DNA of 42,433 nucleotides, from positions 1-42,433 of the forward strand of contig WTXG01000292.1 in assembly GCA_022496185.1 (NCBI GenBank), given 5' to 3'. A program made the position numbers and the translations under genes. Positions 8,137 through 18,423 of this stretch are shown piece after piece. Source of the stretch: Multifurca ochricompacta (Eukaryota; Basidiomycota; Agaricomycetes; Russulales; Russulaceae). The notes under the pieces were generated by a model. That model was given only the letters and a program-made list of their open reading frames with translations. It did no database searches and was not told where the DNA came from. The first letter of the stretch is position 1, and each line of letters starts with the position of its first letter.

Positions 8137-10309
8137 CCTAGGGGTCATCCTGGAAGGAGGACAAGTACGCATGGATCCCATTAAAGTACAGGGAATCCGG
8201 GAGTGGCCCGTGCCGACCTGTGTCAAGGATGTCCGATCGTTCATTGGATTCTGTAACTTTTACCGACGATTCGTCAAGGGGTTTTCAGGCATCGCACGAC
8301 CACTGAACGACCTGCTGAAGAAGGATGTACCATGGCATTGGGATGCCGCACAGCAGCAGGCGTTTGAACAGATTAGGGCCCTCGTTGGCTCAGAGCCGGT
8401 ACTTATCCAACCAGACCTAGGCCGCCCCTTTGAAGTAGAAGTGGATGCCTCGCACTTTGCGAATGGGGCAGTATTATACCAGAGAGACGCCGCACAAGTA
8501 CTCCACCCAGTGGCGTACTATTCCGAAACCTTCTCCCCGGCTGAGAGGAACTACGACATCTGGGATAGGGAGCTTTTAGCCATAGTCAAGGCGTTGCGAC
8601 ACTGGCGACCCTATTTGGCAGGCACCCCTCATAAGACCGTCATTCACACTGATCATTCCAACCTCTTATATTGGAAGGAACCCCACAAGATCAGCCGGCG
8701 TGTAGCACGAGAAGTCTTGGAATTAGAAGAATATAACTTCACGCTGAAACACATTGCTGGGAGTCAGAATGCTAGAGCGGATGCATTATCACGCAGACCA
8801 GACATGCATACAGGGGAAGACGACAATAACAACGCCACTGTCCTCCCAGAAGAGGTATTTGCCAAGACGGCCGTCGTCAGTCTCCATGACATGGACCTTT
8901 GGGCACAAGTCTCCCAAAATATGAACCAAGACCTGTGTCGTTCATGGGCTGACGCCCACAATTTAAAAGAAATCAGCGGTCTTTGGTGGAAGGATGGAGA
9001 TCGACTCGTTGTCACCGGTGGTGACAACATTAAGAGGGGGGTGATCCATTTTCATCACGACCTTCCCTCTGCTGGCCATCCAGGCATTGCCAACACTTAC
9101 GCCCTGGCCAAGAGAGACTATTGGTGGCCCAATATGAAAAAAGACATTGAGAGCTACATACGAGGATGCGCATCATGTCAAGCAAACAAGGTGAACACGC
9201 ACCCAAAAGTCCCACCAATGCTTCCCATTACTCCCAGTACATCGACTCCTTTCCAGACCATCGCCATGGACTTCATTGTCAAGCTGCCCAAATCACAAGG
9301 CTTCGACACTATCCTTACAGTCACAGACCATGATTGCTCCAAAGCGGCCCTCTTCATTCCCTGCAATGAAACTATCACAGCTGAAGGAGTGGCGAAACTA
9401 TACCTGAACCACGTATACCGTCACTATGGGCTCCCTAGAAAGATCATCTCTGACCGAGATACCCGTTTTACATCGGCATTTGCGAGAGCCTTATGCAAGA
9501 TGCTGGACATCACGCAGAATATCTCGACGGCATACCATCCACAGACAGACGGACAGTCTGAGCGGACGAACCAATGGTTGGAACAGTATCTCCGGTTTTG
9601 GTGCAACAGCAGGCAGGACGATTGGACAGAATGGCTGTCGACCGCAGAATTCGCTCACAATTCATGGCCCAATGGAATGACAAAATCCACCCCTTTCTCC
9701 CTTATCATGGGCTGGACTCCACGCACCACATGGACAGAGAAGCCCATCAATGTCCCGTCAGTAACTGAACGGATCGGCCAATGGGAAGAGCTGCGGCAAT
9801 CAGCCAATGAGAATCTGGTAAAGGCACAACAGCTTCTGGCAGCACAGCCAAGCACATTCACACCTTATCAGACCAATGACTGGGTGTGGCTCGAGGGTAG
9901 GAATATTCACACGTCACACCCCTCAGCCAAGTTAGCGCCCCGACGTCACGGACCCTTCCAAATCACAAGGAAGCTGTCAGACGTCTCTTACGAATTGCAG
10001 TTGCCGCCGAAATGGAAGATCCATCCAGTCTTCCATGCCAAGCTTCTGACCCCTTACAAGGAAACCTCCATTCACAGAGAGAACTTCCCGAGACCCCCGC
10101 CTGACCTTATCGATGGCGAAGAAGAATGGGAAGTGGAGCGCGTTCTAGACTCCAAGCGACAAGGCCGAGGGCGCAAGTTGTATTACCTGATCAAGTGGAG
10201 AGGTTTCCCAGACTCTGACAACTCGTGGGAACCAGCCGGGGATATCTCTGCCCCGGACCTGATTGCGGAGTTCCATTTACGACATCCCCAAGCGCCCAAG
10301 AACAGTTAA
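8137..10309 (+). CDS. Gypsy-A pol, 3' part: RT end, RNase H, integrase, chromodomain
   Basis: Continuation of pol after the transposon, in frame with 5203-6512. RT ends with YLGVILEGGQVRMDPIKVQ and FCNFYRRFVKGFSGIARPL. RNase H shows FEVEVDASHFANGAVL and TDHSNLLYWKEPHKISRRVA. The integrase zinc finger is GHPGIANTYALAKRDYWW...CASCQANK. The catalytic core has MDFIVKLP, ISDRDTRFTS and YHPQTDGQSERTNQ. A C-terminal chromodomain at about 10120-10290 (WEVERVLDSKRQ, LYYLIKWRGFPDSDNSWEP) marks this as a chromovirus, expected to read histone marks and steer integration. The frame stops at 10307-10309, 71 nt before ORF3. Confidence 0.93.
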
Positions 10310-10380
10310 AAGGGAGGCCAACTCCAGACTTTCCCCCCAGAACAACGCTTCACCAGCAACATCCTAAACCACACCTTAAC

Positions 10381-11584
10381 ATGTCTTCCTCCTTCATCGC
10401 CGCCTCTGCCGCCATTGATGCCTTCACTGCCACCACTGTGGTCGTGGAAGCCTTCCCTTCCGCTCACCCCTCCACTCATCCCTCCTCCCCTATCGACTAT
10501 GAAGCCGCGGAAGAACGCGTTAAGAACCAATCCCCCAACCCCAACGACGACTTTGAACACTGCGAGGAGCCACATCCCAACGACCTCGCGGGTATGGAAA
10601 TGGACGACGATGTCCCTGAGTTCCCGTTCTTCGCTAACAATCCGAACTCGTCAATGTACTTCCCACTCGAGATCACCATGGCAGATGGCACTAAGGCAAT
10701 AGCTAAGTACATCTTTTATACCAACGGAGGATGGATGTCGCGGGATGTATGAAGAAGAATGGTCCCGTTTATGGGGCCCCGGTCTATTTGGAAGAACGCT
10801 ATACAGGACGACTGCATCACACCATGAGCGATGAGCAGCTGGGGCATTTAGCTGCTGAAGACTCTCGCGCCTTTGCAATCGACGAGGTACTGAACGACAT
10901 GCGTCTCCCGTGCCTCAAAGCTGAGGTGATGAGGCTGCGGAAGAACCTGACGCTGCGTACGACTCTCAATAGGCAGTACAAGGAACACGCGAAGATGATG
11001 ACGAGGTTGACCAGTGGGATGTTCCAGGTCGAGCAGGAGCTGGTAGAGATCCGAAAGAGGTTGGAAACGGGGGATGCGTACCAGACCATCGCGGAAAGGT
11101 ATGCTGACACGTATGCACGACCCCTCCCTCCACGATCGTTGGGGGCTGCACCAAGGCTGTTGCCCAATCGGTTCGAAATGCCGCGGATGCACGAAAATCC
11201 CCGCGGGGAAACATGTTGGCGGTGCGACAGTAAGTACCACATCAGCTGGAATTGTCCCCTCAATTGCAAGTGGTGTCGCCACTGCCGCAGTAACCTGCAC
11301 TGGAGCCGATTCTGTATTTTCCGCCGTGTAGGCGTTCCCCAACGATCATCAATCCGTCCGGCTGGTGTGGCAAGTGCCTGCGTCACAACGCAGGGCATCG
11401 CAAGTTGGACTGCCCTGTCCATGACCTCTGTCACTCGTGTGGACAGCGCGGCCCCTACGGTTTCCTTCGCGCACATAGGTGTCCCCAGGATGAGGACAAG
11501 GAAAATTACACCATGGACGATCGTAATGTAGCCGATGATTACTTGGACCTGGTGCAGGACGATGATGGTACGAGTCGTTTCTAG
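10381..11584 (+). pseudogene. Gypsy-A ORF3, unrecognised protein with coiled coil and four Cys/His knuckles
   Basis: A third ORF between the chromodomain and the 3' LTR, starting ATG 10381 and ending TAG 11582-11584. The N-terminal part is Pro/Ser/acidic. A conserved block follows (VPEFPFFANNPNS, AKYIFYTNGG, MDVAGCMKKNGPVYGAPVYL), then a heptad-rich stretch (LKAEVMRLRKNL...FQVEQELVEIRKRLE). Then come CCHC knuckles at 11214-11255 (CX2CX4HX4C) and 11274-11315 (CX2CX4HX4C), a variant at 11366-11413 (CX2CX6HX4C) and CX2CX11HXC at 11429-11482. Two single-base deletions break the frame, at 10729-10730 (GG) and 11337-11340 (CCCC). The Gypsy-B3 copy has neither, so the ancestor was one frame of about 400 codons. 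No signal peptide or membrane segment is visible, so it is not an env. RNA or nucleic-acid binding is inferred from the knuckles only. Confidence 0.8.
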
Positions 11585-11599
11585 CTGGGTCAGCTAGAG

Positions 11600-11615
11600 C
11601 CAGAAGAGGGGGTGA
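11600..11615 (+). promoter_or_regulatory. Gypsy-A polypurine tract
   Basis: A purine run AGAAGAGGGGGTGA directly before the 3' LTR, the expected plus-strand primer. Gypsy-B3 has AGAGAGGGGGTAA at the same place. Confidence 0.8.
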
Positions 11616-12204
11616 TGTTACGACCCCTGCCTAGCAACCCGATTTTCTTCACGATCCCCAGCGACGACCCTACCCGTCCCCCTACTCTACATTTCCTGAT
11701 CACGTCCCCTTCCTGGGATCCGTCACATGCTTTACTTCCTTCCCCGTGATTGACTTTGTCTCTGCTTGCCTTGCTTTGTCTTTGATTGACTCCTTTTCCC
11801 TTATCTCTTATCCCTTATCGTACGACCGGACACTTACTTAGTTCCCTATCAGAAGCTAGGCTTTATGCCCTTCGCTTTCGTATATTTGGGCCCACATGAC
11901 TCCGTTCCCTTATCTCGTAGACGCCCATTCGATTACGTATATAAGTCCGCTGTAACTACAATGTAGACCTCAGACTCGACTTATTGAATACATCGGTGTT
12001 TGTCTTCTGGACTTCCCCTTGAAACCTCTGACTCGATTGTCTCAGTGCTTTTGGCACTTTCCGCTCAACATTGTCACTCGGGAACAGCCCCGTTGACTTT
12101 GACTCATCCACTCACACTCCAAGAGGTCTTATTGATCTCTTATCTGAACATACGTACGAAGCTGTCGCACAAGTCGTGCAGAATGTCTCACACCGGACGT
12201 AACA
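11616..12204 (+). repeat. Gypsy-A 3' LTR
   Basis: 589 bp. Differs from the 5' LTR at four sites: ACA/ACG near 3096, CTCGC/CTTGC, TTACGC/TTATGC, and AACGT/AATGT. All four are CG versus TG/CA. Confidence 0.97.
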
Positions 12205-14444
12205 TTAGCCTATTACACTGTCCCAGAGGATAAAAGACGTAAACTGGATCATAAAGCCAGGGAAACAGTCTTTGTCGGGTATGCACCCCACTCAAAAGGA
12301 TATCTCCTTTGGGATATGCATACTCGATCCTTCGTATTGTCAAGAGATGTGACATTTGATGAAGGATCCTTCCCATCCAACCTTGCAAAGGACAGCAAGG
12401 GAAAACAAAAGGAAAAGGTTACACCTTTTGTCCTAGAAAGTGAGAGGCCTGTCCAGCCTCAACCAGTAATAGCCACAGTTCCTCAGGCTCCTGAAGACAA
12501 GGACGCCGAGGTTGAGGAACAGGAGGTAGTGGAACCTCCTCAATTAAATCCTGAGCCTACCACACCCGATAATGAATTTGACACACATGATCAAACTATC
12601 TATCAAACGCCACCATCCCAAATCATGGAGCCATCTGAACTCCCCCAGAGAACCCGTGCCAAAAGACAAACTAAAAAGAATGTTGGCAAAATTTCCCAAC
12701 CAGTTTTTACTAGGGAAAGTCCACGCTCTCAGCAACGTGATAGGGCTGTGCAGGAAGATTTAGATCTTGATACTGCCCATCTGAAACGTTCACGTCGCAT
12801 GAATCCTCGATTTTATAATGAGGATAATGCTGAGTTTGTGCAGGGTTCCTCCAGATTGGGACATATGGAACTGCTCAATGCCACAGGAGTCTCTTATAGA
12901 GATCCCCTGACTTTTCAGGAGGCGATGCAGTCTGACAATGCCAATGAGTGGCTTGAGGCATGCAAATATGAAATTGATGCCTTAGATAAACTTGATGTGT
13001 GGCGCCTTGAAGATCTTCCTAAAGGAAGAAAGGCTGTCAAATCAAAATGGGTCTTTAAATTGAAACCAGATGGATGGTTTCGTGCTAGGCTCGTGGCAAA
13101 AGGTTCACCCAAGTAGAAGGAGTGGACTTCGACGAAACATTCTCTCCAGTCGCCAGATTTGAATCACTTAGATTATTACTAGCGCTAGCTACGCTAGAGG
13201 ATTGGGAAATCCACCAAATGGATGTCAAATCGGCATTCCTACATGGCGATCTGGATGAAGAAATCTATATGGAGCAACCAGTTGGTTTCGTTGTTACTGG
13301 TCAAGAGTCCAAAGTTTGTAGGCTACAAAAAGCTCTATATGGCCTCAAACAAGCCTCTCGAGCATGGAATCTACAGTTCCATGCAGTTCTTAATGAACTG
13401 GGCTTTACTCGAACGTACTCTGATGCAGGAGTATACGTGTATCATCAAAAGGAGGGGGATGATTCACTCTATGTCATTCTCTATGTAGATGACATTACTA
13501 TACTTGGGTCTTCCAATGATAAGATAACATGGCTGAAGTCGGCTCTATCTAATCGATATGAGATGACTGACCTGGGAGAAATCCAGTCATACCTTGGAGT
13601 TAATATCACCAGGGATCGTCCTAACAAGACACTGGAGATCGACCAGGCAGCCTATGTTTTATCTATTATTGAGAAGTTTGGGATGAGGGATTCCAACCGA
13701 GTATATACTCCTCTTCCCTCTGGCGCTGATGTACATCTGGTCAAGTTTGATGGCCAAGCATCTACTTCTGAAATAAAGAAGTACCAACAGTTGATGGGGT
13801 CTCTGCTATGGGTGCAGATCGGAAGCAGACCTGACATCAGTTTTGCTGTGGCGCGCCTTAGCCAATATGCTTCCAATCCCTCTCAAGATCATATGCAACT
13901 TGCAAAATATGTCTTGAAATATTTGAATAGTACAAAAGACTGCAAGTTGCGGTATTCTGGAGGGAATGGGGAGAGTGGCCTTCATGGCTTTGCAGATTCC
14001 TCATGGGGAGATCAAGAGGACTGCCACTCAACCTCAGGCTACGTGTTTTTCTTAGCAAATGGTGCCATATCATGGTGTTCCAGAAAGCAGAAAACAGTAG
14101 CACAGTCCACCACTGAAGCTGAATATATGAGCCTCTCTGAGGCTGCAAATCAGGCAGCGTGGTATAGGACTTTTATGGAGGAACTAGGGTATGAGGTATC
14201 CTCCCCTATACTACTCCACTGTGATAATAAGGGTGCCGTGGATTTGGCATTAAACCCAGTCACAGGAAGGCGGTCAAAGCATATTCCGATCAAGTACCAT
14301 GCCATTAGGGGGTATATTGAATCGCACACAATTGAGTTAGTACAAACCCCCACAGGTGAGATGCTGGCAGATGGCTTCACTAAGTCTCTACCTAGAGCAT
14401 CGTTTGAAACCATGGTTAACGGACTTGGACTTATGCTGAAATGA
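12205..14444 (+). pseudogene. Copia-1 pol, 3' part: integrase end, RT, RNase H
   Basis: Resumes the Copia-1 frame at 12208 (LAYYTVPEDKRRKLDHKARE) after the TTAGC duplication. The integrase tail is acidic and low in complexity to about 12780. RT begins near 12900 (MQSDNANEWLEACKYEIDAL, AVKSKWVFKLKPDGWFRARL). A one-base deletion at the TT of 13104-13105 breaks the frame in KGFTQVEG. The following frame holds DFDETFSPVARFESLRLLLA, KALYGLKQASRAW and catalytic YVDD at 13482-13493. RNase H follows (LHGFADSSWGDQEDCHSTSG, QSTTEAEYMSLSEAA, LHCDNKGAVDLA) to the stop at 14442-14444. Copia-2 lacks the deletion at this point. Confidence 0.92.
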
Positions 14445-14716
14445 GAAGAGCTGGAATCTGGATACTTTGAATACCATTTCCACTTTCCCACCATGAGCAA
14501 AGTTCTCAACTTCGAGAGTGACGCAAGAAGTGTGTATGGTTTCAGTTTGCATAAGCGAATCACCGCGATATGCCTCTGAACACCATGCCTCTCTCACACT
14601 CAAGAGAGTTAGAGAAGTTGGATCTCTGGCTGGCGATGTGCTCATTTAATTGTGATGGCAGTGTGCTCATCCAACTCATTTTCCATCCATGACCAGATGC
14701 CTTCAGCATGGAGGGA
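14445..14716 (+). other. Copia-1 3' untranslated region and polypurine tract
   Basis: 272 bp between pol stop and 3' LTR with no gene. It ends in ATGGAGGGA directly before the LTR TG, a short polypurine tract. Confidence 0.75.
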
Positions 14717-15216
14717 TGTTGAACACAGAAGATGTTCGGTGATGCTTCAGGCATCAGGTGATTAGATTAGCTACTTTGTAGATTAGATTAGATACCGGAG
14801 TCTCGGACTTTTTACATTATCATTATTACTTTCTTTCTCACATTCCGCAGTAGCTGACTGATGCACCATGTAACATGTGATTTCTGTAATGGCCAATGGC
14901 CTTTCTCCCTCATGTTTATTGTTTGGACCTTGTCCGGCACTTGTGGACTTATTCCCAGTGCACAGACCATCCCTTGGATAAGTATATAAGGGTGTCTGTT
15001 TCGTCTCCTACACTTCAGAGTTTCTTCTACCTCTGAAGTGTAAGTCGTCCTCTCTACTATCATCACTACCTTAGACTGACTCTGTATATAGAACTTGTCT
15101 TTCTAGGTGTGTAGTATAGTATAATAGAGTTTCTTCTACCTCTGAAGTAACTTGTCTTTCTAGCCTAACCCGCTAACCTACTACAGTCAGTATGCTGCGC
15201 ACATGCCTGTTTCACA
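14717..15216 (+). repeat. Copia-1 3' LTR
   Basis: 500 bp, starts TGTTGAACAC and ends TTTCACA. TATATAAG is at 14983-14990. A 12-bp-stem hairpin lies at 15009-15042, at the expected RNA 5' end. GATGCTTCAGGCATC near the start is a small palindrome. Short motifs AACTTGTCTTTCTAG and TTTCTTCTACCTCTGAAGT each occur twice. Confidence 0.95.
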
Positions 15217-15263
15217 CCTTATTGGTTTCTTACCTGAACCTGTGAATTGTGCTGTCACACAAG
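15217..15263 (+). repeat. Old Gypsy LTR remnant (left piece)
   Basis: 47 bp between the two Copias that align with Gypsy-A LTR positions near 3600-3650 (TCTTATTGATCTCTTATCTG versus CCTTATTGGTTTCTTACCTG). It continues at 22892 once Copia-2 is removed. The last five bases ACAAG are the left TSD of Copia-2. Confidence 0.85.
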
Positions 15264-15766
15264 TGTCGAACAGGCATGAGGCGCAGCATACTGACTGTAG
15301 GGTGTTAGCAGGTTAGGCTATAAAGACAAGTTAACTTCAGAGGTAGAAGAAACTCTATTATACTATACTACACACCTATAAAGACAAGTTACTATATACA
15401 GAGTTAGTCTTAGGTAGTGATGATAGTAGAGAGGATGACTTACACTTCAGAGGTAGAAGAAACTCTGAAGTGTAAGAGACGAAACAGACACCCTTATATA
15501 CATATCCAAGGGATGGTCTGTGCACTGGGAATAAGTCCACAAGTGCCGGACAAAGTCCAAACAATAAACAAGAGGGCATAAGGCCATTGGCTACTACAGA
15601 AATCACATGTTACATGGTGTATCAGTCAGCTACTGCGGAATGTGAGAAGAAAAGTAATAATGATAATGTAAATAGTCCGAAACTCCGGTATCTAATCTAA
15701 TCTACTAAGTAGCTAATCTAATCACCTGATGCCTGAAGCATCACCGAACATCTTCTGTGTTCAACA
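15264..15766 (-). repeat. Copia-2 3' LTR
   Basis: 503 bp. A 13-bp-stem, 10-nt-loop hairpin lies at 15440-15475, and TATATAAG (minus) at 15493-15500. Confidence 0.95.
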
Positions 15767-16027
15767 TCCCTCCATGCTGAAGGCATTTGGTCATGGATGG
15801 GAAATGAGTTGGATGAGCACACTGCCATCACAATTGAATGAGCATATCGCCAGCCAGAGATCCAACTTCTCTAACTCTCAAGTGCGGGTTGTGAGTTTTG
15901 CGTACGAGTTGTAGATTCTCTTATGCAAACTCACACCTCTTGCGTCACTCTCGAGGTCGAGACTGTACTCATTTGGCATGGTGGGAAAGTGAGACTGGTA
16001 TTCAAAGTCTCCAAATTCCAGCTCTTC

Positions 16028-17352
16028 TCATTCCAGCATAAGTCCAAGTCTGTTTACCATGGTTTCAAATGATGCTCTTGGTAGAGACTTAGTGAAGCCA
16101 TCTGCCAGCATCTCACCTGTGGGGGTACACACTAACTCAATTATGTGTGATTCAATATACCCCCTAATGGCATGGTACTTGATCGGAATATGCTTTGACC
16201 GCCTTCCTGTGACTGGGTTTAATGCCAAATCCATGGCACCCTTGTTGTCACAGTGGAGTAGTATAGGGGAGGATACCTCATACCCTAATTCCTCCATAAA
16301 AGTCCTATACCACGCTGCCTGATTTGCAGCCTCAGAGAGGCTCATATATTTGGCCTCAGTGGTGGACTGTGCTACTGTTTTCTGCTTTCTGGAACACCAT
16401 GAAATAGCGCCATTTGCTAAGAAAAACATGTAGCCTGAGGTGGAGTGGCAGTCCTCTTGATCTCCCCATGAGGAATCTGCAAAGCCATGAAGGCCACTCT
16501 CCCCATTCCCTCCAGAATACCGCAACTTGCAGTCTTTTGTACTGTTTAAATACTTTAAGACATATTTTGCAAGTCGCATGTGATCTTGAGAGGGGTTGGA
16601 AGCGTACTGACTAAGGCGCGCCACAGCAAAACTGATATCGGGTCTGCTTCCAATCTGCACCCATAGCAGAGACCCCATCAACTGTTGGTACTTCTTTATG
16701 TCAGAAGTGGATGCCTGGCCATCAAATTTGACCAGATGTACATCAGCGCCAGAGGGAAGAGGAGTATATACTCGGTTGGAATCCCTCATCCCAAACTTCT
16801 CAATAATAGATAAAACGTAGGCTGCTTGGTCAATCTCCATCGTCTTATTAGGACGATCCCTGGTGATATTAACTCCAAGGTACGACTGGATTTCTCCCAA
16901 GTCAGTCATCTCATATCGATTAGATAGAGCTGACTTCAGCCACGTTATCTTATTATTGGAAGATCCAAGTATAGTAATGTCATCTACATAAAGAATGACA
17001 TAAAGTGAATCATCCCCCTCCTTTTGATGAAACACGTATACTCCTGCATCAGAGTACATCCGAGTAAAGCCCAGTTCACCAAGAACTGCATGGAATTGAA
17101 GATTCCATGCTCAGGAGGCTTGTTTGAGGCCATATAATGCTTTTTGTAGCCTACAAACTTTGGACTCTTGACCAGCAATGACGAAACCAACTGGTTGCTC
17201 CATATATATCTCTTCATCCAGATTGCCATGTAGGAATGCCGATTTGACATCCATCTGGTGGATTTCCCAATCCTCTAGCGTAGCTAATGCTAGTAGTAAT
17301 CTAAGTGATTCAAATCTGGCAACTGGAGAGAATGTTTCATCGAAGTCCACTC
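16028..17352 (-). pseudogene. Copia-2 pol, 3' part: RT and RNase H
   Basis: Continues RT after the solo LTR: DFDETFSPVARFESLRLLLA, KALYGLKQAS, then a TGA where Copia-1 has CGA (Arg), then the same frame through MYSDAGVYVF, catalytic YVDD (VILYVDDITILG), RNase H FADSSWGDQEDCHSTSGYMF, QSTTEAKYMSL and LHCDNKGAMDLA, to the stop at 16028. The single nonsense change is a CpG to TpG transition. AEYMSL of Copia-1 reads AKYMSL here, altering a conserved RNase H acidic residue. 15767-16027 is the 3' untranslated region. Confidence 0.9.
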
Positions 17353-18423
17353 TGTTACAACCCTACTCTTTTCCCTAACCCTCTCTGGATGCCACCCTAT
17401 CTCTTGACCTTTGCCTGCTATACACATAATCCTTGCCTTTGTGACTTCTCTCTCTCTGATGCCTCACCCCTGTCTGACCTGCTAGTGGTTCTGCCATTGA
17501 CACTATTGGACATCCCCTCTCCACTCTTGATGCCCTTGGCCCATTGCCTTGGGACCTTCCTGTCACCCTGACCATTCCCCCCACCACTCTACCCTTGCTA
17601 GCCTAAGACGACTTTGGCTTGCATTTGCCCCTCCAGACCACATGACCTGTAGGCACATGACATGGGCTCAAAGCCATGACCTGTCATGTGACCCTTGACC
17701 ACATGACCTCAGACCATGTGACCCCTTTGACCATGTGACCTTGGGCTTTGATCATGACCCCTTAGATCATCTGACCCATCAGTCACTTGACCCTCTTCTC
17801 TGACTCCTGTGGGAGTATTCCCACACTGATATGACTCCTGTGGAGCTGCCCCACATGATTATGCTTCTGATAAGGCTTATCCTTATCATGGACTATATTT
17901 GGCATCTTATCTGCTATTGGATGATAAGGACTCTGACCCTGTTCCTGATTAGCTACAAACCAGACCTCCATACAGTATATAAGACCCTGTAGACAGTTTG
18001 TACAACCCCAGATTTGACCTCTTGGGCCTTCAGCCTAGAGATCTTAGACCCCAGAATACATCAGAGCCTTTTCCCTCCTTTTGCACCTTTGAGATTCCTA
18101 CAGGGACCCCCATTGCCTCTGGCAATGGGTGTGTGCCCTTCCCTTTGACCCCTCTTTTTCACTCCCTTGAGCTTCAGTCTGTTTGGCGTGCTTTTGGCAC
18201 TGCAGCTGAGCCTGATCCCCACTTAACAGCCCTAGGGGATTAGCTCCCTTTGGCTGACTCGTCCCGTCTCTCTCCGTGCTTGGTTATAGCACCAAACTCT
18301 ATTCTACTCCGAAGCTTGACAGTAGCCTAGAGCCTAGCCTTATTGTGCTAGGCTCCCGGCTGAGGTAATGGACCCGCGCTGACCTGTGCACGTCGCACAT
18401 GAAACGCCCAGCTGAGCGTAACA
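17353..18423 (+). repeat. Solo LTR, family C copy 1, inside Copia-2 RT
   Basis: 1071 bp, TGTTAC...GTAACA, with TSD CACTC at 17348-17352 and 18424-18428. TATATAAG at 17976-17983 gives the orientation, opposite to its host. No internal coding region is present. CATGTG/CACATG boxes cluster at about 17636-17755. It interrupts Copia-2 RT between KGFTQVEG and DFDETFSP. Related to 29634-30881. Confidence 0.9.

Larger units (their letters stand above)
3090..12204 (+). mobile_element. Gypsy-A, full-length Ty3/Gypsy chromovirus, interrupted by a Tc1 palindrome
   Basis: A 9115-bp element with 589-bp LTRs starting TGTTAC and ending GTAACA. The TTAGC TSD is at 3085-3089 and 12205-12209, and the uninterrupted site is seen in Copia-2. 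Order: LTR, PBS, gag, protease, RT, RNase H, integrase, chromodomain, ORF3, polypurine tract, LTR. The LTRs differ at four positions, all in CpG context, so it is young. Without the 1622-bp Tc1 derivative and its TA the element is about 7.5 kb. Confidence 0.97.
1..15216 (+). mobile_element. Copia-1, Ty1/Copia LTR retrotransposon, interrupted, 5' end off window
   Basis: A near complete Copia element read left to right: end of the 5' LTR (1-41), PBS (42-53), long leader, gag, protease, integrase, reverse transcriptase, RNase H, 3' LTR (14717-15216). The order protease-integrase-RT-RNase H is diagnostic of Copia. Gypsy-A (3090-12204) splits the integrase module, and removing it with one TTAGC copy restores a continuous frame equal to that in Copia-2. 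The 3' LTR is followed at once by remains of an older Gypsy LTR, so Copia-1 inserted there. The left TSD lies outside the window. Coding parts carry single-base deletions near 1286 and 13104. Confidence 0.95.

Noticed and set aside
10381..11584. ORF3 as an envelope gene
   Set aside because: Position fits, but there is no signal peptide, membrane segment or fusion-like sequence, and the protein ends in Cys/His knuckles.
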